From: Desarmillaria ectypa
Lineage: Eukaryota; Basidiomycota; Agaricomycetes; Agaricales; Physalacriaceae
Assembly (NCBI GenBank): GCA_030407005.1
Contig: JAUDYN010000006.1
Coordinates: forward strand, 1,674,001 to 1,738,000
DNA length: 64,000 nt
Reading direction: 5' to 3'
Shown here: in pieces, positions 11,449 to 23,239 of the stretch
Numbering within the stretch: the first letter of the stretch is position 1
Layout: each line of letters begins with the position of its first letter
Made by a program: the position numbers and the translations under genes
The notes under the pieces: model-generated
Database searches by the model: none
What the model was told of the DNA's origin: nothing
The model's input: the letters and a program-made list of their open reading frames with translations, nothing else

Positions 11449-14108
11449 TCAATCATCTCCACCATGCGAGCTAGCAGCATCATCTGCCTCCGTATTCTGT
11501 GCAACAGTAAATCCAGACAACGTCGCCGATGATCCGCCACCTTCAGCATTCCGGGACCGGGACCACGCGTGCGCCATTTGTAAGAACTTGAAAGACGTAG
11601 GATTGGACTCCCGCTCGTCGTCCGCAAATACTAGGTCCCAATCTACATCCATCCTAAGTATATTTAAAGCGAAGATAGACAAGTAACACATACCTTCCAC
11701 AGTCTGCCCAGTTTCTTGGTCAACGTGCCGCTTCTTACTGACGATCGGCATCATTCCTTGGACCTTGGCGACATCATCAGGAGTTCCATTGGTCTCCTCA
11801 AAGCTCTTCCAGACTTCGAGCAATGCAACACGCTATCATGGAAGATGAGGGCAATGTATGGTGAAAAGATATAACAAACGTACCTCGCTCTTCAAGCCCT
11901 TGCTCTTAAGATCTTTGTAACCACGGTCGAATACTTTCCGGGCCAAGTCATGATCTCCAGCCACCATGCGCTGCTCAGCCTCTTCGTCTTCATTTTCTTC
12001 GTCTTCTTCTTCTTCCCTCATAGCACGCGGTAGAGGAATAGGCTCCGCCTCGAAGAGTGCGTATGATATCCACACTTTGACGTGCCCGCTCAGAGCGATC
12101 AACCGCTCATACAATGAACGAGCTATCTCCCTCTCGCCTTCCTCCACCTCAAAGTCAATATAGGCCTTCCATAGGATTTCTGGCATAGAAAGCGGGCTTT
12201 GTGACACTCCAAGTTCGAAGATCGCCCTCGCCCTCACAAAGTCGTGCAGTTGCGCTTCGAGCTCGGCAAATTTGATCCACGCGGTAGAGTTCGCGGAGTC
12301 AAACTGAGAAGTGAGAAGTCAGTGTACGCTCAAAACGATCGTTGAATCAAAGGCTGACCTCCAGGTACCTTTGGTACAGCTGACGAGCCCGGTCGAATTC
12401 GCGAAGCTATGTGGGACATAAGGGTTCACGTTAGGATATCAGGTGGACCAGCACGAACCTCTATCTCAAGTTCAATATACTGCTTGAACAGTGCTTCTTT
12501 CGGACACATGCCTATGGCAGCACCGAGAATCTTTCTTGCCGCAGGCAGGTCAAGACGTCGTACTTCAAACTTGGCAAACATTACCCATAATTTTGCAAAG
12601 GTAAAAACTTTGTGTGGGACTATGTTGAGTGCCATCTGATAGATTTGTCGCGTCCGTTCATAATCCTAGACTATGTTAGTAATTCTGTCGAAAAGGTAAC
12701 GAGACAACGTACCTTGGTCTCTATCTCTTCAAAAAGAGCGTAGTCGATCCACAGGAATATGTACCGCCGCCAATGCCGTTTTTCACCACCAGGTGGAACC
12801 TGTGCTACGGCCCTCTCATAAACTTCCCGCACCCTCCCTATCGCAGCGTCTTCTTCCTCTTGTGTACCCCCTTCAGAACGAATATCCCGGTAGCCATTCT
12901 CTTCTAGTCTCGCGTAGTCAAACCAGACATCATAATTACGACCGTCATGAGACAACTCGTCCTCGTACTGTATGCGCCGCTTGCCCAAAACTGTGCTCTC
13001 AAGCGTTGAGCGCGTACCATGCTGCTTTTCGAACTTGGTATATGAAGCATACAGGCCGCTCGACTTCGACCGAGGTATCCGTTCCAATGCGAACTTGTAG
13101 ATCACCCTAGCACGATCATACTCCTTCATCCGGGTCTCCATTTTGGCGAAGGCGCTGAAAACTGCCTGGGCCTTTTCAATCTGCTCCTCGTCGTCACCAT
13201 AGAACTCGAGTGCTGTCTGGAAGACTTCGCGAGCCTTGTCCACCCTCTGCCTCTCCTCCTCAAATTTCCCCCATTTGACCCACACTCTTGGGTCCGGCCG
13301 CACTGCTACCCATCGCTCATAGATGGCACTCGCTCTGTCCAGTTCATGGTACCGCTCTTCAAGTTTGATGTACGCCTGCCAAGCCTTGTCATCTGGCTCC
13401 CACTGCATCCATCGTTCAAACACCTGGCGTGCTCCGGGAACATTCTGCAGCAGCTCTTCCAGATAGACATACTTGTACCATAGCTGGTCGACGCGAGGTA
13501 GAAGAGTGACTGCCCGATCAAAGAGGTTCCGCGAGTGCTGAACATTCCGTGAGCGCAGTTCCATTTCTGTGTATGATAGCCATAGTTGGATACTCCGTGG
13601 GTCGACATCGAGCGCTCGTTCATATACAGATCGCGACCGTGCAAATTCATTTTGGCTGGCCTCCCAGTTGGCATATTGCAGCCATTCTTTGCTAGACGAA
13701 GGGTCAATAAAACGGAATATTACGCATACTTTGGCACTCACATACTGCCTCTCGTCCTTCGGACCCGCTCTTCAAACTCCTTCCGCTTCCGTCCTCGATA
13801 TTCATGCAGTTCTTCGAAATCTTCAACGCGTTGCTTTGGTGCTCGGAAGGCACTTTCTTGCCGCTCTTGAGCCTATACAGAGTAAGACCAGATGAAACAA
13901 TCTGTAATTTGGGTATCGTACCTCCCGCAGGAGCTGCTCCGCGGTAATCTAATTGAAGATGTGTTAGCCAAAAAGTCGTTGGTCGAGAATTACTTGTTTG
14001 TGCACCTGTATAGCCGCGGGGGCTCGGTTTTTTATGCTAATGTATAGCGTTAGATGGTGTATGCCACAGTCAAAGAGACGCGTACCGTGGTGCACGACCG
14101 TCCTGCAT
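11449..14108 (-). CDS. CLF1: pre-mRNA-splicing factor CLF1 (crooked-neck-like, HAT repeats)
   Basis: Clf1 is a scaffold of the Prp19-associated (NTC) complex that helps activate the spliceosome in the nucleus. The start was assembled across two short introns: MQDGRAPR, then [10 protein letters not shown], then [15 protein letters not shown], matching the conserved family N-terminus. The long exon 12671-13741 carries consecutive half-a-TPR repeats with the W-x-x-Y and ERAL patterns, for example [15 protein letters not shown] and [18 protein letters not shown]. Smaller exons complete the array. The C-terminus is acidic and low in complexity, ending [11 protein letters not shown]. Its ATG lies 180 bp from the end of MCD4 on the same strand, so its promoter must be compact. 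Length and order agree with fungal Clf1; confidence is very high. Confidence 0.97.
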
Positions 14109-14287
14109 CCTGGCTTTGAGGGGAGTGAACGAAGGTCTTGTAGTCCAAACACGAGCAAACTTTGGACGAATGCCGGAGTGCCGGGACGAGGGCCGAGGAG
14201 ACCGGCGTCCAGTCGACTTGGATCCCACAAAAAGGGATAGACTGTAACTCACACCCTTGGTCGCTTTGCTCAATGTGGTATATTGTT

Positions 14288-17200
14288 CTAATCTACATGA
14301 AATTTTGGTGATCTAACGAGTACATCCGCCATCAAATATTCTCCACCAGTACATATCCCTCCGGACCACGCTAGCAACAGCGATGCAACCACAAAGAAAC
14401 TGATTGTCTGACCAATCTCCAGCCATGAGCCTGAAGAACAGATATGAAGGAAGCAGACCGAAGAGAAAATAATAAACAATTACCCGTATCCGTTACGTTG
14501 AAAAAGAATATCACGGTCATTCCTAGATCATGCTTCAGTTGCTCTGCCAAACTGAAAGATGTCGGCAACACTGACCGTCTGTTATCATGAGAGCATTGAG
14601 GAAGAGAGCAAATGGAGGGAGATGCAACTGGTACGTCAAGGTTGCAAATACCACGGACAAGATGATGTACGGTGCAACAATTTTGAATAGCTTAATGGAA
14701 CGTCAGTAAGATGCTTAGGAAGCAAGTATTACGAGCTCACCAGTAATGCAGACATATAGAATGGATTAAATATCGGTATCATTCTATACACCGGGGACAA
14801 GTAAAACGACCTGGTTGACGACAAAGATCAACCTAAATATTCAACAAGGATACCTGGATATCAATGCAGGTACTCACGAGACGGAAGCCACACTGGAAAG
14901 TCCATTTGAGAAACCGTCGAAGACGAAAGACTATATGACTTACTTTCCCGTGCCAAAGAAACCAACCTGCACGAAGAACAAAAAGAAAAGCACGACACGC
15001 AAATCATCCGCCTGAAAGCGATAGACTTCGGCATTGTCCGGCTTGGAACACTGCGCGTTACGAAGCGATGTCTCCACTTTAATCCAACACAGCAAGGTCA
15101 TACAGTACGCAACATAGAACATGCCCTCGACACTTATGGAAAGGATGACGAAACACGGACCAAACCCGAGAAAGTACATCAGAATCTTCGACATAGGAGT
15201 GGAGTGCTTCACCCGAGAGATGAACGGAAGCAACGAAGACATAGCTGTACATCGTCGACATGATCAATGATTGACGAGGAAGACTAGACGGCAGCGTACA
15301 TAACACAATCCACCCAGATATTTGATTCAGTAAGGGTAAACCTGTCTTGGCTTGTAGACATCGTATAGAGCTTGCGGTCACGATCATAGTGACCACAATT
15401 AAAAGGCACTGATAGATGAGTTAGTGGCTATTAGAAGGGGTAGGAAAGAACTTACTTGGGTGTAGAACACCGAAAGCAGCGACCTCGAGGCTGATCTAGC
15501 AACTTGTTCAATCATAAAGGCTCCAGTCAAAAGCATCACTACGCCGCCAAGTAATCTATTACATACCGGTCATGATAAGGAGTCGCAGATAGAGAAAACC
15601 CACTCACATAGAAGACAGTGCCTCCTTCTTGTCTACGCTAAGTAGCGGGAAAATGGCGGTGACGAGACAAGACGCCATCCACAACCACTGGGACCCAGCA
15701 ACATGGACTCGGTCTTCAGAGGACCAGAACGCAGGCCACACAAAGCCAATCACGAGGAAGCCGATGCTCCAAATCGATCGGTGCGTATAAGCGACCTTTA
15801 GAAAATGAGAAGCCCGCAATAAAAAGGGACACAGTTGCCAGCGCTCACCACCATGCTTATCAATGCTGCGAATACGAGGCAAACTCTTGAAATAGTCGCC
15901 CAAGCATGCCGTCGTGAAACATTAAGAGTCGAAAGCTTCAACAGAGGGAGAATTTGCGAGAAGAACCTTTGCCAAAAGTAACACGGGAAAGTTACATATA
16001 GATAATACGTCCAAGGCGCCTGCTCGGAGAAGAAAAGTCCCCAAAAACTTGTCAGCACCGCGAAAGCTGTAGCTGTTATGATTGGTGACTGTCGTGCGTC
16101 CGGGAAATCTCCCGGTTTGAAAACAAATAAAGACGCGTACGCTGCCCATCCAGCATAGGCGATGGTAGCAATCGTTCGCAGCAGGGTCCGTTCATATGTC
16201 TGGAGGTAACGGAGACCTTCAAGGCCGATGGTAATGAGATCAAGGGCGGCGGCACGAGCACCGTACCAGTCACTTTGGAGTATCAGATGCTCGATTTCTT
16301 GTAGCGCTTCTATCCTGCGGGGATTTCCCGACTTTGCTGGGGCTTCTAACGGAGTAAATGGTCTGTAGAAGTTCTTATGTCTTTTCTTGATTTCTGCTCA
16401 GGTTTATTAACCACGTTGCTTGATATAAATTTACGCTTACCATGCTGAATTCGATAGTTCTCCAATATCGTCTTGTCGTCATTCTTCAGTACCATCGACA
16501 AGCAAATAATGGCACGACTAACCTTTGCATTGACCAAGGCAGCTCCTGCAAGCGATTGATCTCCGTTCCTAGGAAGCAAATAACCAGGCCGAGTAGGATC
16601 CACGTCAGGTAAGACGCCCACGGAATTCACGGGCCAATCAATGCCCATTAGAGTAGCCATGAGAGCAGCTATATCCGCTTGTTCAACGTCCCTTCGGTAT
16701 AAATGAGTAAGTCCCCATGGCTGTGAATAACCGTCATGGGAAGAAGGAATCGAGTCAGAAAGAGGTCCACGGATTCCTTTGCCCCAAGCAACGAGAGGCG
16801 TTCGCGTACTATCAGGATCTGAATATGGTCGATTTATTAGAGATTACAAGTTTAAAAAATGGAAGACATACTTCCATCCCCATGGTTCCCAATGACGGAC
16901 ATGCCATGATCTGCGGTGAAGACGTAGCTTGTCTCATTGTCTCGGAAGAAGTCAGAAATCAATTTCTCTGTCTCTTTCACGATTCCATCGACGACTTGAA
17001 TGTTGTTCATATACTCCTGGTAAAGGTGAGCAGTGTCAAGTAACATTAAAATCGAGCTCCAACTAACAAGGGAATGAGGTCGATACGAATGTCCCGTCGT
17101 GTCCAGGCCCAAAAGATGCAGGAAAATCACGACCCTATCCGAGCGGAGTTGATAATCCAAAATAGGGTTCGTAGTGGCATTGCGAAAGAGATCACGCAGG

Positions 17201-18025
17201 TTGTCGAGGACCCACAAGTCGAGCTTTGTCGCATCTAAATAGGATTAAGTTCAGTTCATGAGGTTCGCAAGGCAAAAAGAAAACCTTGCGTGAAGTCTTC
17301 CGCGTCTTCGTCATAACTCCATTCTTTTACTACCCCTGGAACTGCACCACGAGTGAACATTGGTAAAATATCTGGAGACCCGAAGGAATACGTGTGACTT
17401 GACTTATTGAAGACGGAGTCAAAATCGACCTGAGAAACCAATCAATTCTTTTCTCTGGTAGAGGGAACAAAAAATTCTCACTGGGTTCGTCTTCCATCCC
17501 TTTGAGAACATCAGTATGAATTGTATGGAGATCGTTAAGAGGACGAGCCTTGGCTACTGCAGACACATCTTCATACATTCCGCCTTCGATCGCCCTCAGT
17601 ACGGAGATGAGCCGCCGCGTAAAAGACACATACCAATGATTGCAACGTGTCCTGGTCGACTCTCAGTAGGCACACGAGTGTGTGATACGCCAAAAGCGCC
17701 TCGCTGCTCGATGATAGAACGTATGTGGGGCGCCACGACTTCGGGTGTATTGGGGAATGCAGAAAATCCGTTCGGCTCAAACAAAAGATCCGCCCGCAGA
17801 CCGTCACCTACGCAAAATGTTTGAGAAATCTGTGCTAGCCCTGGAAAGATATGGCGACGTACCGACAATGAGAACTAGTCTTTTGGCTTCCTTGTAACCG
17901 ACATTGAAGCTTGACATTCCATGGACGACGGGACTTGTGAAATAGCAGTCGAACACGGAGTAAATGAAGATAAGATGGAACAGCAGCCCAATAATAAGAA
18001 GATGTGCGACATTATAGCTGGCCAT
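14288..18025 (-). CDS. MCD4: GPI ethanolamine phosphate transferase 1 (PIG-N / Mcd4)
   Basis: Mcd4 adds ethanolamine phosphate to the first mannose of GPI precursors in the ER membrane. The start [20 protein letters not shown] is the N-terminal membrane anchor. The luminal alkaline-phosphatase-like domain follows, with [14 protein letters not shown], the [15 protein letters not shown] segment, and [16 protein letters not shown], whose Asp/His are metal ligands. The second half is a series of hydrophobic helices in many exons between 16.3 and 14.3 kb. A TTG two codons upstream keeps the frame open, but the first ATG is at 18025. The gene order suggests CLF1 and MCD4 are simply neighbours. The many short exons of the membrane part were not all resolved. 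Confidence 0.95.
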
Positions 18026-18295
18026 TGCCAATAGAGTTCTTCGGTCGCGTCAAGGTGATGGGTCTTGAGTACGACGTGGAAGGAAGCGAGGACCCTAACC
18101 TAGACCTTCGCCACTCCGGACCGATCTGAACTGGCAGGCAAAAAAAAACTTTCTACAGGACTCGATACTCCTAATTATTATGTCAGAGTTGATATTTCGA
18201 AGTTCCCGTATACAGACAATCTAGGTAAATAATCCTACATTAGTTGATGAATGCTCCTTGTACAACGATCCCCATTTCCTTCCCAATTACCTTTG

Positions 18296-20813
18296 TTACA
18301 CATGGAACTTGATTTCCCATACCCGAACACACGCATCCGCACCAGCACTGACGAGCTTCCCAGTCTTTCCATCTCCACTCTCGACCCAAAGGACAGCACT
18401 AACACCTCCAGGCCCTACGTTCTTCAAAGCAATGTTCTTCATCGGCTTCTCGACACTCCAGATATACACATGAGTATCCAAAGAGCCAGATGCGCAATGC
18501 TTGGAATCAGCAGTCCATGAAAGCGAATTGACTCTAGCAGAGTGGAAGGACCACCGGGAGGTCACCAACTAAAGATATATCAATAAACTAAGTGAGTAAC
18601 ATGACAGCACGATTGACCTTCTTTTCTGCCACATTGAATAGGGCAACTCTGCCAGAAGACTACGGAACCATTAGCCGTCACGGCACCACACAGTTATCAC
18701 CACTTACATCGCCGGAAGCCAAGTAATTACCATCAGGTGAAAAACTAAGAGCACTGATCACTCCCTTATTCCCTTCCAGCAAGCCTCCTTCCTTTAAGCT
18801 CTTCCCATCCCATCCATATAACACAACCTTTTGCTAAACCCAAGTTCAGGGGCAACAGATAGTACAGGAGCAATAAACTGACCTCCCCACCGACAGCAAC
18901 AAGTTTGCCTGTCGCTGCCACAGCAGTTGGCGGCGACTTCGGAGTTATCTCAAACACTTTCTGGTTAGAGCGGATAACTTCGACTGTGTTAACTTCGGCA
19001 ACGAAAACTGATGAATCTTCCGCAACTGCTATTCCCTTTGGCTGTGATGCAGTTGACAACGAAGCCGGTCTGTGAGCAAGAATCAACGACTGTCCATGAA
19101 GGAACTGAAGACTACGAACGTGAACTCTTTGCCATCGTTAGTTATCTCGCGTACTCGATCATCAAACCCGACAGAGAACACTTTCCCGTCAGCCGAGGAA
19201 GTAGCCAGTGCAGTGACTAAGTTGGAATGCCCTTCACCCTTCAATGGCATGGACTCCCCAGACGCTATCGAGTACGACAAGACGCGTCCATCTGCCGAAC
19301 CTGCGAGGAACGTTTCGGCTGAGGAAGGAGATATTGTCGTGATAGCTTTCTGTGGTGCCTAGAAGGGAATCAGCGATTGCCAGGAGTACGAGAGAAGAAA
19401 ATATACGGTAAAAGCTTTTGTTGATTTGTCGCCAACTCTTGGATCGAAGACATTGAGGTCTCCCCCCAGCGATAGCGAGACAATCCCGCTCTCGGCGCTC
19501 CATGTATTTCCGACTTGCTGGTTGTTGACACCAGAACCAACAGTCCATGTCGTCACAGATTTACGTGTTTCAACGTCCCCTGAAGTAAAAGTTAACAGGA
19601 AATGCAGACAATGTCAGGACCTCTTACATAATTTGACGGTGCAATCAGCAGATGCGGTGACGATGGACTTGCTATCGGCACTCCATGAACAAGCCATCTG
19701 CAACGGGCATCAGAAGGAAAAATATAACTCTGATGCAAGGCTCACAATGCTTCCTTTATGAGGATTATCAGTAAATTCGCTCGAGGTCTCCCCTGTTTTC
19801 CCGTCGTAGATGAAAATCTTGGCGTCTGATCCAACACTAGCAAAGTGGTCTCCAGATGGAGCGTATCTGACATCTTGAATGAACTTGGTGTGCGTTTTGA
19901 TGGTCTAATCCCACCATTCAGCAAAGTCCGGAGATATCCACGTGCTTTATACGACCGACCTTGTCGTACTTGTACGGAGCTCCCTGATGGAATACGATGA
20001 GATTATCGTCCGCAGCAGTAGCAGCTCTAAACGGTCGTTGGTGACGAATGGAAACAGCATTGATGGCCTAAGGGAATGTCAGCACTCTTCGTAATCGTCA
20101 ATGCGACATACCTTAGAATGACCGATAATCTCTCCTGTAGACGATCCAGTGTCCATCATGAAGGCGTGCCCAAATCTAACTCGTGTTTCACGCGTCAGAG
20201 TGAGCAGGCCCTCATAAAGAAGACCTACTTCTCTCTTCCATCTCCGACTGCAAGAATTCGCTTGCTTTCCCCATCCCATTCTAGATCATTGCTGTAGACA
20301 ACAACGTCAAATCACAGACGGAAGTGACATAAAGAACATGACGTACATGCGCCCAGAAATGACTTTGTACTCCCCTTTCAGTGTCTGATCTTCACCAACG
20401 GTATCCCAAACTCTGACTGCGACCTGCATGTGAACACCCCGACAGGCCCTAAAGGACAAGTATCCATACCAGTTCCCGCTGCATCCGCAGACGCGCAGTA
20501 GTATCCTGATGGTGATATACGGGCAACCGTAGTATTCTGGACATGACCTGTATATGCAACGGACAGGCTTGGATTCTACAATACAACAGCTTGAATGTTG
20601 CTTGTCATGCGTTGAATAGCTTTACTGACGTTCAAATCGCGTATCTGCACGTCCGAGGTCATTCAAGCATCAACCCTGATCAGCATCGATACGCACCATG
20701 ACGGCCCGGCCATTAGCATACACGACCTTTGCTTTGCTTGAGCTGAGCTTCGTAGATATGCCACGGCTGGTGGTAGGATTAGCAGGGTAGAGTGCGAGAT
20801 TCTTGAACGACAT
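18296..20813 (-). CDS. AIP1: actin-interacting protein 1 (WDR1 family)
   Basis: Aip1 works with cofilin to disassemble actin filaments at cortical patches. The chain starts MSFKNLALYPANPTTSRGIS and is made of WD40 repeats that in this family form two seven-bladed propellers. Typical blades read GHVQNTTVARISPSGYYCAS, THTKFIQDVRYAPSGDHFAS, then ADSKSIVTASADCTVKLWDV. The last blade reads HSARVNSLSWTADSKHCASG followed by SLDTHVYIW. The stop at 18296 follows VRVWEIKFHV, the usual terminus. About ten introns of 50-60 nt interrupt the gene. Expected length is near 600 residues, consistent with the span after removing introns. Confidence 0.95.
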
Positions 20814-21338
20814 GGACGGTGGCGACGCGTGCGGTGATGGTGGTAACAATGCAAGATCAGTGTTACCACATTAGTCTCCTTTCTATTTCTTGCCACTCGT
20901 CGGTGCTGCGACCACCTCAAGCTGGCCGCGAAAGCGCAGCCTCTCTGCGGCTGATTGAAATGTCTCAATGTCGAAACTGCGGCGGTGGTGGCGCTAATTT
21001 GTTGTCAGCAATTCTCGTTCTCAAGAACCTCCTTTCCCTTTCATCACATTACCAAAGTGGTTTGCAGCCTGGTAAACGATAGATGATACAAGTAACAGGA
21101 ATTGTTAACGGACAACGATGTGTACGCCTGATCATCACCGACTCCACTTTCGATGACGAGATCTCGAGAAGCCACCATCGTTCTATGAACTGGAATATCC
21201 GTCGTCGAGATGTCACCCCAATTCTTGCTTCAAGTTCCTGCCGAACAGTTACATAGATTCCCAAGAGAAACAGAACTCATCATGACCACGTAAAAGTCGT
21301 AAATAGTAAAATACAAACGCCCCCACCATCACGAGAAC
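20814..21338. other. intergenic region between AIP1 and the UNC93-like gene
   Basis: No gene recognised. It should contain the AIP1 promoter and the 3' end of the UNC93-like transcript. Confidence 0.4.
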
Positions 21339-23239
21339 CTATCGATGTTCCTTGTTGCTCGTCTCAGCAGCGCCTTCCTCAACAGGCCGAATATGCCCTT
21401 GGTCATCCATCCGCGCTCTGTATATGTATAGATGTATCGATCAGCGATGATACGGATGCAGAAAATATTCGGACAACGTACAAAACCTCGTCATCAAGGT
21501 CGGTATGATTTTTCACCCGTAAAATGAGCATCGGCAATGCAAATACGAGTCCTGAAACCAGCAACACCCAGGTAGAAATGAAGATATTCATATACGGAAC
21601 CTTAATAGCATCAGCACGCCAGTTCCCTGCCGCACCCGCCGACTGAAGGGACTTGTAAAATCCAGCAAAGAACGCTAATTTGGACGGGTCATTCGACATC
21701 GCCCCCATAAGCCAATAGGCAGTCGTTTGCCACATCGCGTCGAGAATACCACAGAAGATATAAAATATAACCCGACCCGCATATCCATGGTCGTAGATAT
21801 CCATTTTATTAGATTCTGGAGGTACAGTCTCCCGGGAATATTCCTTCTGGTAGAAATATCCCCAGATGTGGACCACGAACACCATCAGGAAGAGGGAAGT
21901 CCAGCCAGAAAAGGCCCGCACGCGACGGCTGAGGGATTTCCGGTCCAAGAGTAAACCAATAAGGACGGATCCGATGATTTGCGAGATCCAGTAGCAAACA
22001 TTATTAAGGCCACGAGCACGGATACTAAATAGGGCGCCATTAAAGCCGCTGAATTCTACAGATGATATGAGTTCATGTGAATGAAACTAAAGGAGACCAA
22101 GGAACTGACGCCATGTATAGAACCAGTTAGAGGTAAAGAACATAGGAAAGAGAAGTACAATCATAGGATCCGTCTTGAGTGTTATGAAAAGACCCATGAA
22201 TTCGGTTTTCCACGAAGGCTGGCGGGGAGTAGTAACCTTTGTGCCGTCGGAGCGTATCATACGGTTTGGGTTCACCATTAGCAACGGGACCAGAACACCA
22301 ATAAGGGTAAGGATCAAGAAACCAATCTGATGGGGGCGCTCATGAGATGATAATATAAAATGGACAGAAAGAACACACATATGTGCCATTATCAACCGCA
22401 TTTGCCTAACAAAGCAAATAAACATCTCATCAATGCATGAAAAAGCCAATAACGTACCGTTGACTTCCAATTTCTCCCAGCGGCTATAGACGCTCCGACG
22501 ACGCCGCCCAGGTTGAAAATAGACCAGAAAATGCCGATAAACTTGCCCTTCTGCGCCTCCGTCGGATATGCCATCATCAGTGAGCCCTGGGCCGTCCAAA
22601 GAAGACCGGCACATAGCCCAAGGACGGCACCTGCACCGACGACAAAGCCACCTGCGTTAGAATGAATGTTCATCGCTCTGAAAACGTCAATTGGTTAGTG
22701 GTAGCTAGGCAGACCACTCGGACACTCACAGGTATGACCCGATGTACAAGCTGTATCCCATAGTTCCAATCAAGAGGGTAACTTTTGGTCCGAGAAAATT
22801 GTTAATGGAGCTACGAAGAATGAGCGCCACTTGCAACGCGACCTAGCATTTACATACCCAGCGAAGAACCCCATGACGGCGAATGTTGAATAGAGGGCGC
22901 TATTTGCGTTGGAATTGGTCTCAGAATCGACCTGCCCGCCTGCTCCCAATCCAGTTAAGGCATTGAACAACCCTATGAAGAGATTTAATAATCAAGGATG
23001 AAGGGACCAACCGGTGACATACCAGGTCCCATAAAACAAACGACCCCTAACATGGCGACCTGAAGAAAACTAAGAGGGTAGCGCGCACACGAATGCGACA
23101 GACATACCTGGGTAACGGGATTCATGTAGAACCCCATGAGGCCTTTTGGCTGCTCGTAGATCACGGGGGGCGGGCCATGAACGTGAACCTCGTCGCTGCT
23201 ATCGTAAGCCTTTTCGGGGTCGACAACTGGTTCAGTCAT
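21339..23239 (-). CDS. UNC93-like (DUF895) MFS membrane protein
   Basis: The protein starts MTEPVVDPEKAYDSSDEV with a short cytosolic tail, then about eleven or twelve hydrophobic helices. Family hallmarks are MLGVVCFMGPGLFNALTGLG, GPKVTLLIGTMGYSLYIGSY, GAGLLWTAQGSLMMAYPTE and GIFWSIFNLGGVVGASI. A final intron (donor gtacgt, acceptor atacag) adds a short exon that ends ETSNKEHR at 21339; without it the frame would end early. Fungal members are uncharacterised plasma-membrane or vacuolar transporters; the substrate is unknown. Confidence 0.9.
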